NCBI RefSeq assembly: GCF_900119165.1
Contig: NZ_FPJG01000006.1
Location: 2,418,001-2,482,000 of the forward strand
Direction of reading: 5' to 3'
DNA: 64,000 bases
DNA from: Amycolatopsis australiensis
GTDB taxonomy: Bacteria > Actinomycetota > Actinomycetes > Mycobacteriales > Pseudonocardiaceae
Each line of letters begins with the position of its first letter. Position 1 is the stretch's first letter. The translations under genes were made by a program, and so were the position numbers. Under the pieces are notes generated by a model that searched no databases, had not been told where the DNA came from, and saw only the letters and a list, made by a program, of their open reading frames with translations. This document shows, one piece after another, positions 61,730 through 64,000 of this stretch.

Positions 61730-63111
61730 ACGGTTCCTTCGGGGAAGAGAACGCCGGGGTTGAGGATCCCGGCGGGGTCGAAGCTCTGCTTGATCCGGCG
61801 CATCAGCTCGATCTTCGCCGGGTCTTCGAGTTGCTGGTGGTAGCTCGCCTTGGTGCGGCCGAGGCCGTGCTCGCCGGAGATCGCGCCGCCGAGTTCCATC
61901 GCGTACGAGAAGATGTCGGTGAGCAGACGTTTACGCCGGTCCGCGTCCTTGCAGAAGATCCCGAGATGGACGTTGCCGTCGCCGGCGTGGCCGCAGCCGA
62001 GCGCGCCACCGCCCGCGGCCATCGCGAGTTCGCGTGCCTTCGAGATGAACTGCGGCATCGCGGTCCGCGGCACGACGACGTCGATCACGTCGTCGGCGCC
62101 CGCCGCCTTCGCGGTCCAGAAGGCCTTCTCGCGGGCTTCGATGAGCTTGCGCGCGGCGCCGCCTTCGAGGACGTAGACGTCGGTCGCGCCGAGTTCGCCG
62201 AGCAGCTCGCCGACCTGCTCGACGTCTTCCTGGAGACGTCCGCTCTCGCGGTTTTCCAGCGCGACGACGAGGTAGGCCTCGCTGGTCTCGCGGATGTGGT
62301 CCGGGACGCCGAGTTCGAGCTTCTCGTTGTAGACGATGGCGGCCATCGTGAGGTTGTCGATGTACTCGAGGATGTGCGGCGCGAGCCCGCTGGAGACGAC
62401 CGCCGGCACCGCGGCCATCACCTGCCCGAAGTCGCCGAAGGGGGCGAGCACCGTGGCGCCGTGGGACAGCCGCGGGTGCAGCTTGACGGTGATCTCGGTG
62501 GCCAGTGCGAGAGTGCCTTCGGAGCCGATGATCAGCTGGGTGAGGTCGTAGCCGGTGGAGATCTTCGACGTCTTGCCGCCGGTCCGGATGATCTCGCCGG
62601 TTGGCAGCACGGCCTGGAGGCCGAGGACGTTGTTGCGGGTGACGCCGTACTTGATCGCGCGCATGCCGCCGGCGTTGGTGCCGACGTTCCCGCCGACGCT
62701 CGCGCTCAGCTCACCGGGATAGACGGTGTAGCTGAGCCCGGCTTCGGCGGTCTTGGCATCGAGTTCGGCGAGCGTGACCCCGGGCTGGACGACGGCGACG
62801 TGGTTCCCGGTGTCGACTTCGAGGACGGCGTTCATTCTTTCGAAGGAGATCAGCAGGCCGTCTGCCCTGGGCCGCGCTGCGCCGGAGAGCCCGCTGCCGG
62901 ACCCGCGCGCGGTCACGGGCACGTTGTTCTCCGAAGCGACCTTCAGCAGCTCCGCGACTTCTTCGGCGGTTGCGGGCTTCGCGACGTACGCAGGCTTCTG
63001 CGGCTCCGCGGTCAACGCCTCGTCGTGCGCGTAGTCCTCGGAGATCGCGCCGCCGGTCAGCAGGTTCTTGTCCCCGACGATCTCGGCCAGCCGTGCCGCC
63101 ACGTCGCCCAT
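61726..63111 (-). CDS. FAD-linked oxidase, GlcD/D-lactate dehydrogenase-like
   Basis: 461 residues. FAD-binding PCMH domain (VTARGSGSGLSGAARP; YPGELSASVGGNVGTNAGGMRAIKYG; LIIGSEGTLALATEITVKL) and a C-terminal GlcD cap with CGHAGDGNVHLG and EHGLGRTK. Oxidises a 2-hydroxy acid such as D-lactate or glycolate. First gene of the operon; its TGA overlaps the IlvX-like gene, so the product 2-keto acid may be passed on to the TPP enzyme. ATG 63111 with GGAGAGG upstream. Confidence 0.9.
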   Translation of the reverse strand: MGDVAARLAEIVGDKNLLTGGAISEDYAHDEALTAEPQKPAYVAKPATAEEVAELLKVASENNVPVTARGSGSGLSGAARPRADGLLISFERMNAVLEVDTGNHVAVVQPGVTLAELDAKTAEAGLSYTVYPGELSASVGGNVGTNAGGMRAIKYGVTRNNVLGLQAVLPTGEIIRTGGKTSKISTGYDLTQLIIGSEGTLALATEITVKLHPRLSHGATVLAPFGDFGQVMAAVPAVVSSGLAPHILEYIDNLTMAAIVYNEKLELGVPDHIRETSEAYLVVALENRESGRLQEDVEQVGELLGELGATDVYVLEGGAARKLIEAREKAFWTAKAAGADDVIDVVVPRTAMPQFISKARELAMAAGGGALGCGHAGDGNVHLGIFCKDADRRKRLLTDIFSYAMELGGAISGEHGLGRTKASYHQQLEDPAKIELMRRIKQSFDPAGILNPGVLFPEGTV

Positions 63112-63177
63112 CGACAGCCTCTCCTCCGCGCCGGTGCTGTGGTTACCGCAGCGTAGTACGTACCGCCGGTACGCCGC

Positions 63178-63919
63178 CATGAAGGTTTTTCACGTTCACT
63201 TCAGACCGTGCTCAACCGGTTCGGCACCGGCTTCCTGCGCCGGGTCGATCGCGTACTGCGGGAACTCGAGGACGCGCGCCGCGAACTTGCTGACACCGCC
63301 GGTCTCGACCACGGCAGCGTCGCCGTCGCCGCGGAAACGCTGCTCACACTCACCGGCGTGGTCAAGAAGTTCCGCGTCGCGCACCCCGGCGTCGACATCC
63401 GGCTCTACCAGTCGTCCGCGACCGAGATGGCCAACCAGCTGCGCGCCGGAGAGGTCGATCTCTGCTTCGCCTCCCAGCCGCTGCCGGGCCCGGACCTGCA
63501 GACGCGGGAGCTGCTGCGGGAGGAGGTGCTGCTCGCCGTGCCGGTCGGGCACCGGCTCGTCGATCGGAAGCGGGTCCGGCTCGAGGACCTGGCCGGCGAA
63601 CCCTTCGTCACGACCCGCCCCGGCTACTGGCCGCACGAGCTGGCCGACCGGCTCTTCGCCGCGGCGGGCATCCGTCCTGAGTACGCCTGCGAGAGTGACG
63701 AACCGGGTACCACCGGCGACCTCATCGGCGCGGGTCTCGGCATCGGGCTGGTCCCCGCGTACTCCCGCGGCGCCACCCACATCCCGGGCGTCTGGCTGCA
63801 CGTCGACGCGCCGGACTGTCACCGCACGCTGAGCCTGGTCCGTCGCCAAGACGCGTACCTTTCCGTCGCGGCTCGACGTCTTTTCCGACTTCGCGGCCGC
63901 ATACTTCGGCCGCCGGTAG
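63178..63919 (+). pseudogene. Decayed LysR family regulator
   Basis: The effector domain is clear from GTG 63208: RELEDARRELADTAGLDHGS, LTGVVKKFRVAHPGVDIRL, GEVDLCFASQPLPGPDL, LIGAGLGIGLVP. The HTH is missing: only FSRSLQTVLNRFGTGFL remains, and an in-frame TAG at 63154 precedes it. The C-terminus is also shifted: the natural DVFSDFAAAYFGRR and its TAG (63917-63919) lie one frame on, after about 63873. It faces away from the FAD oxidase operon, whose regulator it probably was. Confidence 0.8.
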
Positions 63920-63943
63920 GGCGGGCGCGGGAGCGCCCGCCCT
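63918..63943. terminator. Bidirectional terminator at the right edge
   Basis: Perfect 11-bp stem AGGGCGGGCGC / GCGCCCGCCCT with loop GGGA, between the LysR relic and a minus-strand gene end. Confidence 0.75.
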
Positions 63944-63950
63944 GGCCAGC

Positions 63951-64000
63951 TCAGCCGATCGGCCACGGCGGACGGCAGTTCTGGCGTGGCAGCTCGATCG
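63951..64000 (-). CDS. C-terminal end of a gene running off the window
   Basis: On the minus strand the last codons read IELPRQNCRPPWPIG and TGA (63951-63953), directly before the terminator. Only about 16 codons are visible, so no function can be given; the frame choice rests on the terminator and GC-rich third positions. Confidence 0.4.
   Translation of the reverse strand, partial: IELPRQNCRPPWPIG

Overview
The window is high-GC actinobacterial chromosome. The gene set fits a Pseudonocardiaceae actinomycete, most likely Amycolatopsis or a close relative: FadE23/FadE24-like acyl-CoA dehydrogenases, a BkaR-like leucine-catabolism cluster, an IlvX-like enzyme, paired DUF574 methyltransferases, type VII-associated proteins and a pSAM2-type integrated element. 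The genus is an inference; no rRNA or tRNA gene is present to test it.

Layout. 1-5.4 kb: a fused double ABC exporter (cut by the window edge) and an ABC-2 type ATPase/permease pair. 5.4-11.9 kb: alanine dehydrogenase, a quinone-oxidoreductase-type reductase, a secreted M43-like metalloprotease, a PucR regulator and an FAD monooxygenase. 12.0-14.4 kb: metY-metX (direct sulfhydrylation of O-acetylhomoserine). 14.5-17.3 kb: a DUF2306 membrane protein, an unknown protein, a TetR repressor and a secreted SGNH esterase. 17.4-22.2 kb: an acyl-CoA carboxylase beta/alpha - acyl-CoA dehydrogenase operon (accD1-accA1-fadE19 type) carrying the same perfect palindrome as the TetR gene. 22.2-24.4 kb: three overlapping genes for a YbaB-like, an EspC-like and a repeat-bearing WXG-type protein. 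24.5-27.1 kb: GNAT, SDR and an alpha/beta hydrolase.

27.23-37.77 kb is an integrative and conjugative element of the pSAM2/AICE type, about 10.5 kb: Int, Xis, a RepSA-like HUH initiator, a TraB/FtsK-like translocase, a Pra-like activator and an XRE regulator with a NUDIX partner. Its target is not a tRNA but the 3' end of a fadE23-like acyl-CoA dehydrogenase gene. The element carries a replacement 3' end coding for exactly the same 29 residues with 13 synonymously changed codons and a different stop codon, plus its own terminator; the original 3' end is stranded at the left junction. The element carries a low-GC two-gene cargo (soluble 299-aa protein + four-helix membrane protein) whose layout and sequence pattern resemble phage lambda RexA/RexB. 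It is the best candidate in the window for an undescribed (abortive-infection type) system.

37.7-49.0 kb: fadE23-fadE24, an SDR/XRE divergent pair, an LtrA-like membrane protein, a cyclase-like protein with an effector-associated-type C-terminus, a repressor made of two fused TetR units, and the fadA-fadB beta-oxidation operon. 49.0-64 kb: flavin-reductase-like protein, secreted GH92 mannosidase, MMPL transporter with a NarL-type two-component pair, a lipoprotein, an MFS exporter, a frame-broken NUDIX gene, tandem DUF574 methyltransferases, an IlvX-like TPP enzyme with a GlcD-like oxidase, and a decayed LysR gene.

Links between parts: genes for branched-chain and fatty acyl-CoA breakdown (17.4-22.2, 37.7-40.2 and 45.6-49.0 kb) carry related GTTA..TAAC-type palindromes and lie near TetR repressors, so part of the window looks like a dispersed acyl-CoA-responsive regulon. 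All function calls come from reading motifs by eye; no database search was run.
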